From: Symsagittifera roscoffensis
Lineage: Eukaryota > Xenacoelomorpha > Acoela > Convolutidae
NCBI RefSeq assembly: GCF_963678635.1
Contig: NC_087070.1
Coordinates: 46,481,467-46,545,466, forward strand
Direction of reading: 5' to 3'
DNA: 64,000 nucleotides
Below the pieces are notes generated by a model, which saw nothing but the letters and a program-made list of their open reading frames with translations, made no database searches and was not told the origin of the DNA. Shown piece by piece: positions 26,070-37,830 of this stretch. The position numbers and the translations under genes are program-made. Numbering within the stretch: position 1 is the first letter of the stretch; each line of letters begins with the position of its first letter.

Positions 26070-27100
26070 TTAAATTGAATTGCGTCTATGCGTGACTTTA
26101 ATGGAGTTATAGGGTTTCTTTTAATAATGTGTCCAAGAAACTTAACGCGTGTTAGAAAAAAAGTGTGATTTGTCTGGGGATGCTTTCAATTTTTCATTTC
26201 TAGTTTGTGATTGCATGAAAACATCGTCTAAGTATGTGATTGCATTTTTCTTGAGTATAAGTGGTCTACAAATTTTACTCATAAAAGCTGAAAAAGCTGC
26301 TGGTCCTATGGATTTTCCATAGAATATTTTAATGAATTCGTATTGTTGATTTCCAATAACGAATTGTGTTAACCGTCGTGATTGTTCATCTAATGGCATT
26401 TGATTGTATGCGCTATTCATATCTGCGGTTGTGAAATATTTACCTTTTTTTTTTTAGAATTACTTGAATGGGTTCAATAGGCCAATTGCATTTAGATTAG
26501 TCAATTAGTGAATTGAGATATCTAGCGTCTGGAAAACTTTTTACTGATTGTCTTTAGCTAGGATGTTAACTGGGTTGATAATGGTGTTACCTTTTAGTTG
26601 TTCTTCTTTATTTACTGGGGATATAATTTCATATTGTTCTAAAATGTCCAATAGTCTGTTTACTTTATCATGTGAGTGTATTGGTACTTTGCTTGCTCTT
26701 TGTTTTTTGAAAATTGCGTCAGGTTTTAAAGGTAAATGTAGTGGTGACCAAATTTTTTCAGCATCAAATTTTGGTGGTGCATAAACTATTGGATATTTTA
26801 AAAATAGTTTGGCTAAATTGTCAAATTCGTTTTGTGTTATTTGAGAGTGTTGAAAATTAAACATTGTTAGAAATTTTTGTTGTTCTTTTGTATAATCTGA
26901 TATTTTAAACGTTGGTTTAAAATATGGTGTTTTTGTGAAATAATCTGTATTTCTTTTTTCGTTGCTTATTATATTGTTTATTGATAATTCTTCAAGAATT
27001 GTTGATTGGCATTTGTCTAGTAACTGTAAAATAATATTGACTCGATATGCTACTTCATTTGTGAGGAAAGTTGAAAGTTGTGGCATTTGTTTCACAGTAT
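26070..27100 (-). pseudogene. U3: reverse transcriptase region
   Basis: The frame at 26,541-27,095 gives the N-terminal RT region with LPLKPDAIFKKQRASKVPIH and NTIINPVNILAKDNQ. The frame at 26,142-26,420 gives the palm region with FYGKSIGPAAFSAFM and ITYLDDVF. This is the clearest RT in the array. Fossil. Confidence 0.88.
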
Positions 27101-27489
27101 CCCAAGAGTCCCGGAGGTAATGTTATCTAGTATGGTGAAATATTATATACATGTAATGAAGTAAGATCGGAGTTTGAATGTTTCATGTATTTTATGGATG
27201 AAATTGTTATTCGAAAAAATTTATGAATGGGTTTAAATTCAAGGTCTGACATGAAGAGATGTTGTTAGTTTTGGTTTTTATCATACTGGTGAACTTGTTT
27301 GATTGAAAAGTTGTTAACTTTTCCTGATAGTGGTTTCAGGTATTTTCGTTCCTGATTGTACATAGGGTAAAATTTGGAAAAAGTTGTGGTTGTTTGTTTA
27401 ATCTTTGAAAGAATGTTAAGAATGTATTCTTCATACTTGTGTACTTGTCTTTTATATGGAGTTTACTATCTAAGATGTTTATTGCGGAA

Positions 27490-27985
27490 ATTTAATTAGT
27501 TATAACCGGTATGCCAATGATATTGTGTTTTCTATCTGTTATGTGGAATGTTTGCTTAAATGGTTTGTTTATGATTTTGTTTTGTTCCATTGTTCTAGTG
27601 GGAACAAGGAAAAGTTGGATTTTTCCATAATTTATTAATGTTGAGCCTTGTGCTGTTGCTAATTTGCTGGCTGTTTTTATTGGTATTAAGGTTGGGTGTA
27701 TTGTTTTGATTCCATTCCAAGTGGGGATATTGATAATATTTGATTCTGCTCCTGAGTCGATTAAGATATCTACTGAGCCGATTAAAATCCAATTTTGTTT
27801 TGGTAGTTCTTTTTGTATATTTTGATAAATTTGGTTTGTACTTGAGCATTGTACTTCGTCTTTTTCGGGTTTAATTACAGTGTTAATTTCAATTACTTCT
27901 TGATTAACTGGTGCATTATTATTAATAGGTCTAGTGTGAAGTGAAGGAATGTTCATATATAATAGGTTCGTAATCATTTTCAATT
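27490..27985 (-). pseudogene. U3: aspartic protease region
   Basis: The frame at 27,492-27,983 carries the active-site motif LIDSGAESNII and the C-terminal IIGIPVITN. Nearly identical to 33,965-34,456 in U2 at an offset of 6,473. Fossil. Confidence 0.85.
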
Positions 27986-27989
27986 GTGA

Positions 27990-29152
27990 TCATATTAACT
28001 GAGATGGTATTATTTGTATCACTTTTGCTGTCTGTTGATTCACAATTAATGTGATTTAATTGTAATTCAGTACTTTCTGTATCATCGGTACCAGGGAAGT
28101 CTGAAGTTGTTTCTTCAGTTGATTGTACCTGATTAATTTGTCTTTGATGTTTCGGTGTGTTGCTTCTATATTTGTGTCGGGAATCGGAATAGCGATTATT
28201 TTTCTATGAGGAGATTGAGAATAATTTCTTTGTTGATTGTTTTAGCTTGGATTCCTATTTTGTGAATTATTTTGTGATCTCCTATGGTAGATGTTATTGG
28301 TTCGTTGATAATTAGATCTGTTGTATGAATTGTTTCTTGATCTATTGTTTCGGTAACGTTGATTTTGATTATTTGAATAAATTGTATTCCTATTGTTTGA
28401 AAAGTTTCTGCTTCCAATTGTATGATGAATGTCGTGATCTATCGTTTCAATAGTGTCTTTTCCTAGAATTTGAATGGGAACTGGTATCAAACGAATATTC
28501 TCTTCTGTTTGAATTTAATCGTGAATAGTTGTTTTTATACTGATTATTTTGACTATTTGATCGACTATATTTGTTTTGTGGGAAATTTTGTGAATTTCTT
28601 TGTTCTTGTGATCTACCTCTATAACTAGAGTTATAAGGTGATTGGCTTCTTGAATAATTTGAATCATTTGGAAGTGGTTCACCAGAGCTGTTATTACTAT
28701 GTATATTTATGTTTGGTAAATTTTGGTCTTTTTTCATGTATTGGTAGAATATTTATTTGGTTCATTGTACTTTTGTGGTTTGTTCTGGTTATTTTGTTGT
28801 ATTTCTCTACATTCGGCAATGCTGTGTCCGTATCTTCGGCAACAATTACATCATTTTTTGAAAGATGGTTTACCTGTGAAGTTTATATTTTTCACATATC
28901 TATTCAGAATTTCAGTGATTTTTTCAGTTAAATCTACATCTGAATCTTGTATTTTGTTTATATGTGTAGTATTTTTTTGAATTCTTTTAAATTATTGTAG
29001 TTTGAGGTCTTCTGTTTCTTCAAGTTTCATTGTGATTTCTGCTTGCTCTAGTTTATCAACTAGTTTTCTAAAATCTAAATCTGGTTCTCGAATTGGAGAG
29101 GGATGTGATGCTCCCTTTTTAATAGCTATTTTCCTTAATTGAGGTGTCAGAG
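27990..29152 (-). pseudogene. U3: nucleocapsid zinc knuckle and RS/N-rich tail
   Basis: Same organisation as in U4: an upstream Glu/Lys/Leu-rich segment (EPDLDFRKLVDKLEQAEITM) near 29,000-29,120, a zinc knuckle near 28,810-28,860 and the RS/N-rich chain at 28,447-28,737. The site equivalent to the U2 SINE insertion, near 28,730-28,745, is empty. Fossil. Confidence 0.75.
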
Positions 29153-31130
29153 TTTCAGTGTCTGGTGGCTTTACTTTTCCACGAGAGTTTCCCGTGTTTT
29201 TAGGAAGATTTACTGGGATGTATGATGTTCCTTCGTTGAGAGGTTGATGTGTTGCATGGGCATTATAATTTACTTTTCCAGTGGTCATATAGACCTTCGT
29301 CGTATTCGACAAGTATTTCGGAATATTGTCTTTTGTAGAGTGGATTTTTATATTTACATGAAATTCTGTTTCATGATAGACTTGAAAACGTGTTAAATTA
29401 TTTTCTATATTCTGAATGTTTCTGAATTTAATATTGTGATGTCTTATTTGACTTGGGTTGACATTTTCAAATGCGATGGATTCAATGAAATATTTTTTAT
29501 GAAATTTAATCATTCTAGCGTGGAGTTTTGTATTTTTTGTATCTGCTTTGCAGTTGGAAGGATTATTTTTCCAATGTGTGGTATCCAGAGTTTGTCGTGA
29601 ATATCATAAGTTAGTCGTCCGTGAGCGCCGTTGTATGGATATCTTTCGTCTAGTTTGATATGTGCTTGATATTTTTCAAGTTCTGCTTGATGTACATATC
29701 TTTCAAGTTCTGCTTGAGTCGGTGAAGACTTGAAAGTTTACTATTTTTCTGTTTGAGTTTTTTCTAGTCAAGTTTAATCTGATTAGTTCGTTTTTAGAAT
29801 CTTCGGGACTTAGATGTAAAAGTCTTTCTATATTACTTTGGTAGAATGATTCGTGATCAAGTCAGTTTTTATTTCCATTTGAAACTTGTGAACAATGTAC
29901 TTTCTTTTCGGAAAATGTCGCTGAAAGTTTATAGCCTGTAAGTGTTGTTGCTCGGGTTTTTGAGTAAAACGTTGCTATTATGGTTTATAGCATATTTGTG
30001 TAGCGTTTTTTGTCCGTTTTCTTCACAATCATAGTGTGTTACTAAAAAATCCTGTGGTCCTGTGCGAGGAGATGGATTTCTATTTTTTTCGGAAAAAAAT
30101 AGAAAAAGGGAGTGTTGAAACTTAAATACTTTTAGAATATACATGTGTATGATAATCCTGAGTATGGGTTATAAAAGGTAATATATCCAATTGTGTTTTT
30201 GATGTATCTGTCGTATTTATATATGACTTCAGTTGTTATAAATGGGGAAGGTAATGGTTGAGCTGTTATATTTGGTGGGCTTAGGGGAAAAGGGTGTTTT
30301 ACAATATTACTGAGTCTAACTGTGATTTCAAACTTAATTTGGGGGAGGTGCTACGAGAGTATTCCAATCTAACCGTAGAGGAGGCTTTGTCGATGATTGT
30401 TCTTGGTATCTAGCGTCAAAGTTGGTGGGGGAAATTAAGGGAAGAAAAGTGTTGGTGATATTTGACTTATAGATGGTGTTGATGGAAGTGAAAGTGTTTC
30501 TGGCAGGGATGATAATGTTGTATCAGAAGAAATATCTATTGAATTTTCATTAAATTTGGTTCGCCTGGAGTATATGAGGGTGTTGTCCAATATGGTGGTC
30601 GTTCGGTGGTGTCTGGGGGGGTTAAAAGGATTTTCTCGGATTTGCTCTGATGTTGGAGTTGAACCTAGATAGTCTGATGGAATATTTGAAATGCTGTGTT
30701 GTGAAGCAAGTGTGGGGGTTTCTGGTAGTGTACTGCTGGAAAGTTCTGAGGTAGTTGGCGTTGGTGATTGGGGTATGTTAAAATGAACTCTGCGGGTTTG
30801 GAAACTTTTGTTTTGTCTTGGATGTTTAATTTGTCTTTTTATTTCAAGTGTATTTTGATTTTGGCTAAAATATCTTATTCGATTGAGAACTTGTTGTAAG
30901 GTGGGATATAAATTATTTGTTGGTTTGCTTAAAGATTCTTGGCAATCAACGGGTTCTAATGGTTCAGATAATCGTGCGTGTCGTTCTTCAAAATGTATGG
31001 TTTGTCTTGAAAAGAAATGCGTCTTGATGGTTGGGGATTGTTGGTAGTTGTAGGTGTAATTGGACTGTCTTGAGATGTGGTTGGTGGGGGTTGTTTTGGT
31101 GGTAGTTGATTAGCAATTTTGAAAAGGTAT
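29153..31130 (-). pseudogene. U2: front part of env-like region
   Basis: Minus-strand blocks at 29,929-30,144 and 29,160-29,513 correspond to 36,616-36,831 and 35,850-36,200 in U1 at an offset of 6,687. The left end passes directly into the nucleocapsid of U3 within what reads as one continuous block at 28,992-29,513. No known domain. Fossil. Confidence 0.5.
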
Positions 31131-32380
31131 TTGAGTGTTTAATTCTTATAGGGAAAATTTATGTTTATTTTAATAGTCTTCAATATAAAGTATCAAAAGA
31201 CTAGTTGCTACAGCAAATGTGACTATTGCCCTTTATACGTTTGCACATTGTCATGATTAGGGACATTAAAAATGTGAGAAAAATGATGAATAAAAGAAAA
31301 ATTTTTTTCGACTTAAAATGGTTTGTGTCATTTAAATAGATCTTGTGTTTTCTTACCTGTAGATTTGGTCAAGGATTTGGGAAAGTTGGAGGTATATTTC
31401 AAATGGGGAATAGAAAATTTATAAAAGATTGCAAAAATTTATAGAAAGGATTATTAGGGATTCAAAAACTTCAATGAAACAGAAGAGCAAAAATTTAATT
31501 AGAGTAGAAAATTTTGTGAAAAGTATTGAAAGTTTTTGTTTTAAGTTATCGGCTGTTATAGAAAGAAGCATTTAGGAAACGGTTCGTTTCGTTGAATATT
31601 TTACAAACTTTTGGGGCGAAATTCTTGTGTGGTCGGATTAATTTTTGATTTTTTGACATGTGGGTTCAGTTTTGTCAAAAATTGTTGATGGTTTATTTTT
31701 ATGGTGTTCGAGAGGTCTTCATAGTTTTGTTTTTACTTTTTGGATAATAATTGTACTTTAGGCCAAATGATTATGGGTCTTTTTTGCTTTAAGCTAATTT
31801 GCCATTTTCGGTTGGAGGGTTTTTGATGTCTGAATTGGGAAAATAATGTTGGTTTTTGCATTATTTGATGGGAGGGTTGTAATATTGAAGTAGTATTTAT
31901 TTTAATTGTCAAGTTTTAGCAAGTTGCTTACTTTTGACCTGGAGGTCGTAAAGTTATAGTTATAGATATGCCTGGAGATTGATATCTGTCGGCTTTTGAG
32001 TTTGTGTTAGAGATAATAAGGTGACAAGTTTGAATGATTTCTATTGGCTGAATTTGAACTAAAATTTATCGAGCGTATCTTCAGCATGTTATTACGGAAA
32101 TGTGAAAGTTTAGGGTGATTTGAAAAGAATATTGACGTTAATCAAAAGTAAATATGTTTATGAAATTCAACTTTCTTTAATATTTTAGATTGTGGGATGA
32201 ATGTCTTGTAGTCTTTTCGTGGTTGGCTTCTAAGTCGTGATGATTCTCTATGTTCGGATTTTTTTTGTTGATCCTGTGGTTAGGTTTTTGCTGTCGTTTT
32301 TCTGTTTTTTCTTTCTTTTTGAGATATTTTTGGTTCCGGTGTGTTTGATATTTTTGCTGTTGGATTGTTTTTTGAGTTTT
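31131..32380 (-). other. U2: non-coding gap between integrase and env-like region
   Basis: AT-rich DNA without a supported frame, nearly identical to 37,830-39,080 in U1. A strong 5' splice-site-like sequence (CTACAG followed by GTAAGA, minus strand) lies at 31,351-31,362 and could be the donor of a spliced env message. Confidence 0.45.
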
Positions 32381-32387
32381 ATTGGTA

Positions 32388-33530
32388 TTAACGGTTTGAT
32401 TTTGTTCCGTTTGTGGATTGTTTTGAACGATGTGTAAACCTGTGAAAGAATATAATTGAGTTAATTCGCGGAGTGCGTATTTTTTTTGGATGATAGAGTA
32501 ACAGGTTGTTACGGTGTTGAATGATTTCTCTTTTACTGGAGTCAGTAAGTTTGTATGTTACTTCAGTAAATTTATTAATTTTTTGGTATGGTCCTTTTCG
32601 AAGTGGCTGTAACTTTTTGGAGATTCCTTTTTGTGTATTGAAATTAGGTATTAAAACAAGTGTTCCAATTTTTGAATCTCTGGCTGGCATGAAGCGTGAA
32701 GTAAATTGATTGTTTATATTTTGCCTTTGTAACAATGTCTTTTTTTTTGGTAGATTTCATTATGTTTTTTATCTCTATTTAAAATCCATTCGGTATGTGT
32801 ACCGAAAGCTAATTTTAAAATTTGTGGATGATGAAAGTGGTCTTCATCACGTGTATATAATGGTAGATTATAACAGATTGAATCTTTATTTGGTTGACAA
32901 TATCCCTGTGTATTTTTATGGGCATTTGCTGTAAACATAATTGGTTTTTGTGGCTTTTGATTAAAAACCATTTCGTATGGTGACATTCTTTGAGTAGTTG
33001 TGATTTGTGAATTATAAGATAAGGGGAAAAATTTTACATCAACTGATCATTCAGTACATCGTGTATCAATTCCATTATTGATACATCGAAAATATTGTTG
33101 TAGTGAACGGTTCATACCTTCGACTAATCCATTCGTCCATGGTGCATGAGATGTACGTGATTTATGTTTGATATTAGATAGGTGGCATAATGTGATGATT
33201 TCATTATTTATAAATTTGGTGCCGTTATCTGTGACTAGTATTTCGGGTAGTCCAAATTTAGCTATCCAATGTTCGTAAAGTATTGTGTATGCGTAATAAG
33301 CATTACAATGTGGTACTGGGTTGAGTGCTACGTAGTGCGTAAATGCATCAGCAATGACCATAAAATAAGAATTTCCCTCGGAGAATGGTGAAATTGGTCC
33401 TTTTGTGTCAAATGAAATTCTAGGATTGAAAAATAGACTTTGTCCTTTAAAATCTTGTTTCGGTGCTATTTGTTTTGATTTGGATAAGGTTTATTTAAAT
33501 GACATAATATGCAATCGTTGCATAATACTT
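32388..33530 (-). pseudogene. U2: integrase with GPY/F module
   Basis: The frame at 33,047-33,361 contains VTDNGTKF and NGLVEGMNRS, 35 residues apart. 32,714-32,986 gives the MSPYEMVFNQKPQKP block, and 32,388-32,735 contains the module with LRKGPYQ. Nearly identical to U1. Fossil. Confidence 0.85.
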
Positions 33531-33550
33531 TAATCCAAATTTGTGCATTT

Positions 33551-33585
33551 GGGAAGTAAACTTTTTGTGTAAACGTTTACTTCCC
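33551..33585. repeat. Junction of 6.5-kb tandem duplication, with 11-bp inverted filler
   Basis: Copy A of the duplication ends at 33,574 and copy B begins at 33,582. Seven extra bases (33,575-33,581) lie between. Together with the first bases of copy B they form the exact reverse complement (33,575-33,585) of 33,551-33,561, only 13 bases away. Such short inverted templated filler is typical of error-prone end joining. Confidence 0.75.
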
Positions 33586-33964
33586 GGAGGTAATGTTATC
33601 TAGTATGGTGAAATATTATATACATGTAATGAAGTAAGATCGGAGTTTGAATGTTTCATGTATTTTATGGATGAAATTGTTATTCGAAAAAACTTATGAA
33701 TGGGTTTAAATTCAAGGTCTGACATGAAGAGATGTTGTTAGTTTTGGTTTTTATCATACTGGTGAACTTGTTTGATTGAAAAGTTGTTAACTTTTCCTGA
33801 TAGTGGTTTCAGGTATTTTCGTTCCTGATTGTACATAGGGTAAAATTTGGAAAAAGTTGTGGTTGTTTGTTTAATCTTTGAAAGAATGTTAAGAATGTAT
33901 TCTTCATACTTGTGTACTTGTCTTTTATATGGAGTTTACTATCTAAGATGTTTATTGCGGAAAT

Positions 33965-34456
33965 TTAATTAGTTATAACCGGTATGCCAATGATATTGTG
34001 TTTTCTATCTGTTATGTGGAATGTTTGCTTAAATGGTTTGTTTATGATTTTGTTTTGTTCCATTGTTCTAGTGGGAACAAGGAAAAGTTGGATTTTTCCA
34101 TAATTTATTAATGTTGAGCCTTGTGCTGTTGCTAATTTGCTGGCTGTTTTTATTGGTATTAAGGTTGGGTGTATTGTTTTGATTCCATTCCAAGTGGGGA
34201 TATTGATAATATTTGATTCTGCTCCTGAGTCGATTAAGATATCTACTGAGCCGATTAAAATCCAATTTTGTTTTGGTAGTTCTTTTTGTATATTTTGATA
34301 AATTTGGTTTGTACTTGAGCATTGTACTTCGTCTTTTTCGGGTTTAATTACAGTGTTAATTTCACTTACTTCTTGATTAACTGGTGCATTATTATTAATA
34401 GTTCTAGTGTGAAGTGAAGGAATGTTCATATATAATAGGTTCGTAATCATTTTCAA
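33965..34456 (-). pseudogene. U2: aspartic protease region
   Basis: Carries LIDSGAESNII and the IIGIPVITN end. It differs from the U3 copy by only a few residues over 163, in line with a recent duplication. Fossil. Confidence 0.85.
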
Positions 34457-35204
34457 TTGTGATCATATTAACTGAGATGGTATTATTTGTATCACTTTTG
34501 CTGTCTGTTGATTCACAATTAATGTGATTTAATTGTAATTCAGTACTTTCTGTATCATCGGTACCAGGGAAGTCTGAAGTTGTTTCTTCAGTTGATTGTA
34601 CCTGATTAATTTGTCTTTGATGTTTCGGTGTGTCGCTTCTATATTTGTGTCGGGAATCGGAATAGCGATTATTTTTCTATGAGGAGATTGAGAATAATTT
34701 CTTTGTTGATTGTTTTAGCTTGGATTCCTATTTTGTGAATTATTTCGTGATCTCCTATGGTAGATGTTATTGGTTCGTTGATAATTAGATCTGTTGTATG
34801 AATTGTTTCTTGATCTATTGTTTCGGTAACGTTGATTTTGATTATTTGAATAAATTGTTTTCCTATTGTTTGAAAAGTTTCTGCTTCCAATTGTATGATG
34901 AATGTCGTGATCTATCGTTTCAATAGTGTCTTTTCCTAGAATTTGAATGGGAACTGGTATCAAACGAATGTTCTCTTCTGTTTGAATTTAATCGTGAATA
35001 GTTGTTTTTATACTGATTATTTTGACTATTTGATCGACTATATTTGTTTTATGGGAAATTTTGTGAATTTCTTTGTTCTTGTGATCTACCTCTATAACTA
35101 GAGTTATAAGGTGATTGGCTTCTTGAATAATTTGAATCATTTGGAAATGGTTCACCAGAGCTGTTATTACTATGTATATTTATGTTTGGTAAATTTTGGT
35201 CTTT

Positions 35205-35215
35205 TTTCATGTATT

Positions 35216-35217
<2 letters not shown>
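35205..35217. repeat. SINE target-site duplication, left copy
   Basis: Thirteen bases identical to 35,419-35,431 and present once in the empty site of U3. Confidence 0.95.
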
Positions 35218-35246
<29 letters not shown>

Positions 35247-35418
35247 TTTGCCCTCAACCATGGGGGAGGGGGAGATGTCATCCATTTCGCCGCAGCCGGT
35301 CCCACCTTGAGGAGGCGGATGACACTGGGACCCCTCCAGCCGTGACCGAAGCGGGATTCGAACGCATGACCCTTGTGTTGATAGACATGTTCCTAACCCA
35401 CTCGACCACGGCTGCTCA
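35218..35418 (-). mobile_element. tRNA-derived SINE with 28-nt poly(A) tail
   Basis: Read on the minus strand it starts with a tRNA-like head. GTGGTCGAGTGGG near the 5' end fits the pol III A box of Ser/Leu-type tRNAs, and GCGTTCGAATCCCGC fits the B box. A tRNA-unrelated body of about 120 bp follows, then a run of 28 A (35,218-35,245 as T on the plus strand). It is flanked by a perfect 13-bp target-site duplication (TTTCATGTATTGG at 35,205-35,217 and 35,419-35,431). The sister copy U3 has the uninterrupted site. It has no coding capacity and needs a LINE partner for movement. The long pure tail and intact duplication indicate a young insertion. Confidence 0.95.
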
Positions 35419-35431
35419 TTTCATGTATTGG
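35419..35431. repeat. SINE target-site duplication, right copy
   Basis: Matches 35,205-35,217 exactly. It bounds the SINE on the side of its tRNA-like head. Confidence 0.95.
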
Positions 35432-35839
35432 TAGAATATTTATTTGGTTCATTGTACTTTTGTGGTTTGTTCTGGTTATTTTGTTGTATTTCTCTACATT
35501 CGGCAATGCTGTGTCCGTATCTTCGGCAACAATTACATCATTTTTTGAAAGATGGTTTACTTGTGAAGTTTATATTTTTCACATATCTATTCAGAATTTC
35601 AGTGATTTTTTCAGTTAAATCTACATCTGAATCTTGTATTTTGTTTATATGTGTAGTATTTTTTTGAATTCTTTTAAATTATTGTAGTTTGAGGTCTTCT
35701 GTTTCTTCAAGTTTCATTGTGATTTCTGCTTGCTCTAGTTTATCAACTAGTTTTCTAAAATCTAAATCTGGTTCTCGAATTGGAGAGGGATGTGATGCTC
35801 CCTTTTTAATAGCTATTTTCCTTAATTGAGGTGTCAGAG

Positions 35840-37830
35840 TTTCAGTGTCTGGTGGCTTTACTTTTCCACGAGAGTTTCTTGTGTTTTTAGGAAGATTTAC
35901 TGGGATGTATGATGTTCCTTCGTTGAGAGGTTGATGTGTTGCATGGGCATTATAATTTACTTTTCCAGTGGTCATATGGACCTTCGTCGTATTCGACAAG
36001 TATTTCGGAATATTGTCTTTTGTAGAGTGGATTTTTATATTTACATGAAATTCTGTTTCATGATAGACTTGAAAACGTGTTAAATTATTTTCTATATTCT
36101 GAATGTTTCTGAATTTAATATTGTGATGTCTTATTTGACTTGGGTTGACATTCTCAAATGCGATGGATTCAATGAAATATTTTTTATGAAATTTAATCAT
36201 TCTAGCGTGGAGTTTTGTATTTTTTGTATCTGCTTTGCAGTTGGAAGGATTATTTTTCCAATGTGTGGTATCCAGAGTTTGTCGTGAATATCATGAGTTA
36301 GTCGTCCGTGAGCGCCGTTGTATGGATATCTTTCGTCTAGTTTGATATGTGCTTGATATTTTTCAATTTCTGCTTGATGTACATATCTTTCAAGTTCTGC
36401 TTGAGTCGGTGAAGACTTGAAAGTTTACTATTTTTCTGTTTGAGTTTTTTCTAGTCAAGTTTAATCTGATTAGTTCGTTTTTAGAACCTTCGGGACTTAG
36501 ATGTAAAAGTCTTTCTATATTACTTTGGTAGAATGATTCGTGATCAAGTCAGTTTTTATTTCCATTTGAAACTTGTGAACAATGTACTTTCTTTTCGGAA
36601 AATGTCGCTGAAAGTTTATAGCCTGTAAGTGTTGTTGCTCGGGTTTTTGACTAAAACGTTGCTATTATGGTTTATAGCATATTTGTGTAGCGTTTTTTGT
36701 CCGTTTTCTTCGCAATCATAGTGTGTTACTAAAAAATCCTGTGGTCCTGTGCGAGGAGATGGATTTGTATTTTTTTCGGAAAAAAATAGAAAAAGGGAGT
36801 GTTGAAACTTAAATACTTTTAGAATATACATGTGTATGATAATCCTGAGTATGGGTTATAAAAGGTAATATATCCAATTGTGTTTTTGATGTATCTGTCG
36901 TATTTATATATGACTTCAGTTGTTATAAATGGGGAAGGTAATGGTTGAGCTGTTATATTTGGTGGGCTTAGGGGAAAAGGGTGTTGAACAATATTACTGA
37001 GTCTAACTGTGATTTCAAACTTAATTTGGGGGAGGTGCTACGAGAGTATTCCAATCTAACCGTAGAGGAGGCTTTGTCGATGATTGTTCTTGGTATCTAG
37101 CGTCAAAGTTGGTGGGGGAAATTAAGGGGGGAAAAGTGTTGGTGATATTTGACTTATAGATGGTGTTGATGGAAGTGAAAGTGTTTCTGGCAGGGATGAT
37201 AATGTTGTATCAGAAGAAATATCTATTGAATTTTCATTAAATTTGGTTCGCCTGGAGTATATGAGGGTGTTGTCCATTATGGTGGTCGTTCGGTGGTGTC
37301 TGGGGGGGTTAAAAGGATTTTCTCGGATTTGCTCTGATGTTGGAGTTGAACCTAGATAGTCTGATGGAATATTTGAAATGCTGTGTTGTGAAGCAAGTGT
37401 GGGGGTTTCTGGTAGTGTACTGCTGGAAAGTTCTGAGGTAGTTGGCGTTGGTGATTGGGGTATGTTAAAATGAACTCTGCGGGTTTGGAAACTTTTGTTT
37501 TGTCTTGGATGTTTAATTTGTCTTTTTATTTCAAGTGTATTTTGATTTTGGCTAAAATATCTTATTCGATTGAGAACTTGTTGTAAGGTGGGATATAAAT
37601 TATTTGTTGGTTTGCTTAAAGATTCTTGGCAATCAACGGGTTCTAATGGTTCAGATAATCGTGCGTGTCGTTCTTCAAAATGTATGGTTTGTCTTGAAAA
37701 GAAATGCGTCTTGATGGTTGGGGATTGTTGGTAGTTGTAGGTGTAATTGGACTGTCTTGAGATGTGGTTGGTGGGGGTTGTTTTGGTGGTGGTTGATTAG
37801 CAATTTTGAAAAGGTATTTGAGTGTTTAAT
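35840..37830 (-). pseudogene. U1: front part of env-like region
   Basis: Blocks at 36,616-36,831 and 35,850-36,200 correspond to the env-like region of the other units. The remainder up to 37,830 is Pro/Ser/Thr-rich coding-like sequence. It joins the U2 nucleocapsid at about 35,840. Fossil. Confidence 0.5.

Larger units (their letters stand above)
23975..29152 (-). mobile_element. U3: shortened env-bearing Ty3/gypsy fossil unit
   Basis: A unit of about 5.2 kb, sister of U4: nucleocapsid/RS tail (27,990-29,152), protease (27,490-27,985), RT (26,070-27,100) and the front of the env-like region (23,975-25,870). Its right half (from 27,109) is also the left end of a 6.5-kb tandem duplication that created U2. 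A stretch near 24,680-25,380 matches U6 more closely than its sister U4, which suggests sequence exchange between units. Fossil with many breaks. Confidence 0.85.
29153..35839 (-). mobile_element. U2: env-bearing Ty3/gypsy fossil unit carrying a SINE
   Basis: A unit of about 6.7 kb with nucleocapsid/RS tail (34,460-35,839, split by a SINE), protease (33,965-34,456), integrase with GPY/F module (32,388-33,530), a non-coding gap (31,130-32,380) and the front of the env-like region (29,153-31,130). It straddles the junction of a tandem duplication: 27,109-33,574 and 33,582-40,278 are two near-identical copies. The part set of this unit follows from where the duplication junction fell. Fossil with many breaks. 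Confidence 0.85.
34460..35839 (-). pseudogene. U2: nucleocapsid and RS/N-rich tail, with SINE insertion
   Basis: Same parts as in U3 (zinc knuckle near 35,490-35,540 and RS/N-rich tail near 34,700-35,200). A SINE at 35,218-35,418 splits the region. The right edge is the joint with the env-like region of U1 at about 35,840. Fossil. Confidence 0.75.

Noticed and set aside
35340-35418. A host tRNA-Ser or tRNA-Leu gene
   Set aside because: The A and B boxes are the head of a SINE with a poly(A) tail and target-site duplications. A full cloverleaf with acceptor stem is not formed.
18612-35840. LTRs between units of the array
   Set aside because: At all four joints the env-like region runs straight into nucleocapsid sequence. 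No terminal repeats, primer-binding site or polypurine tract is present there.
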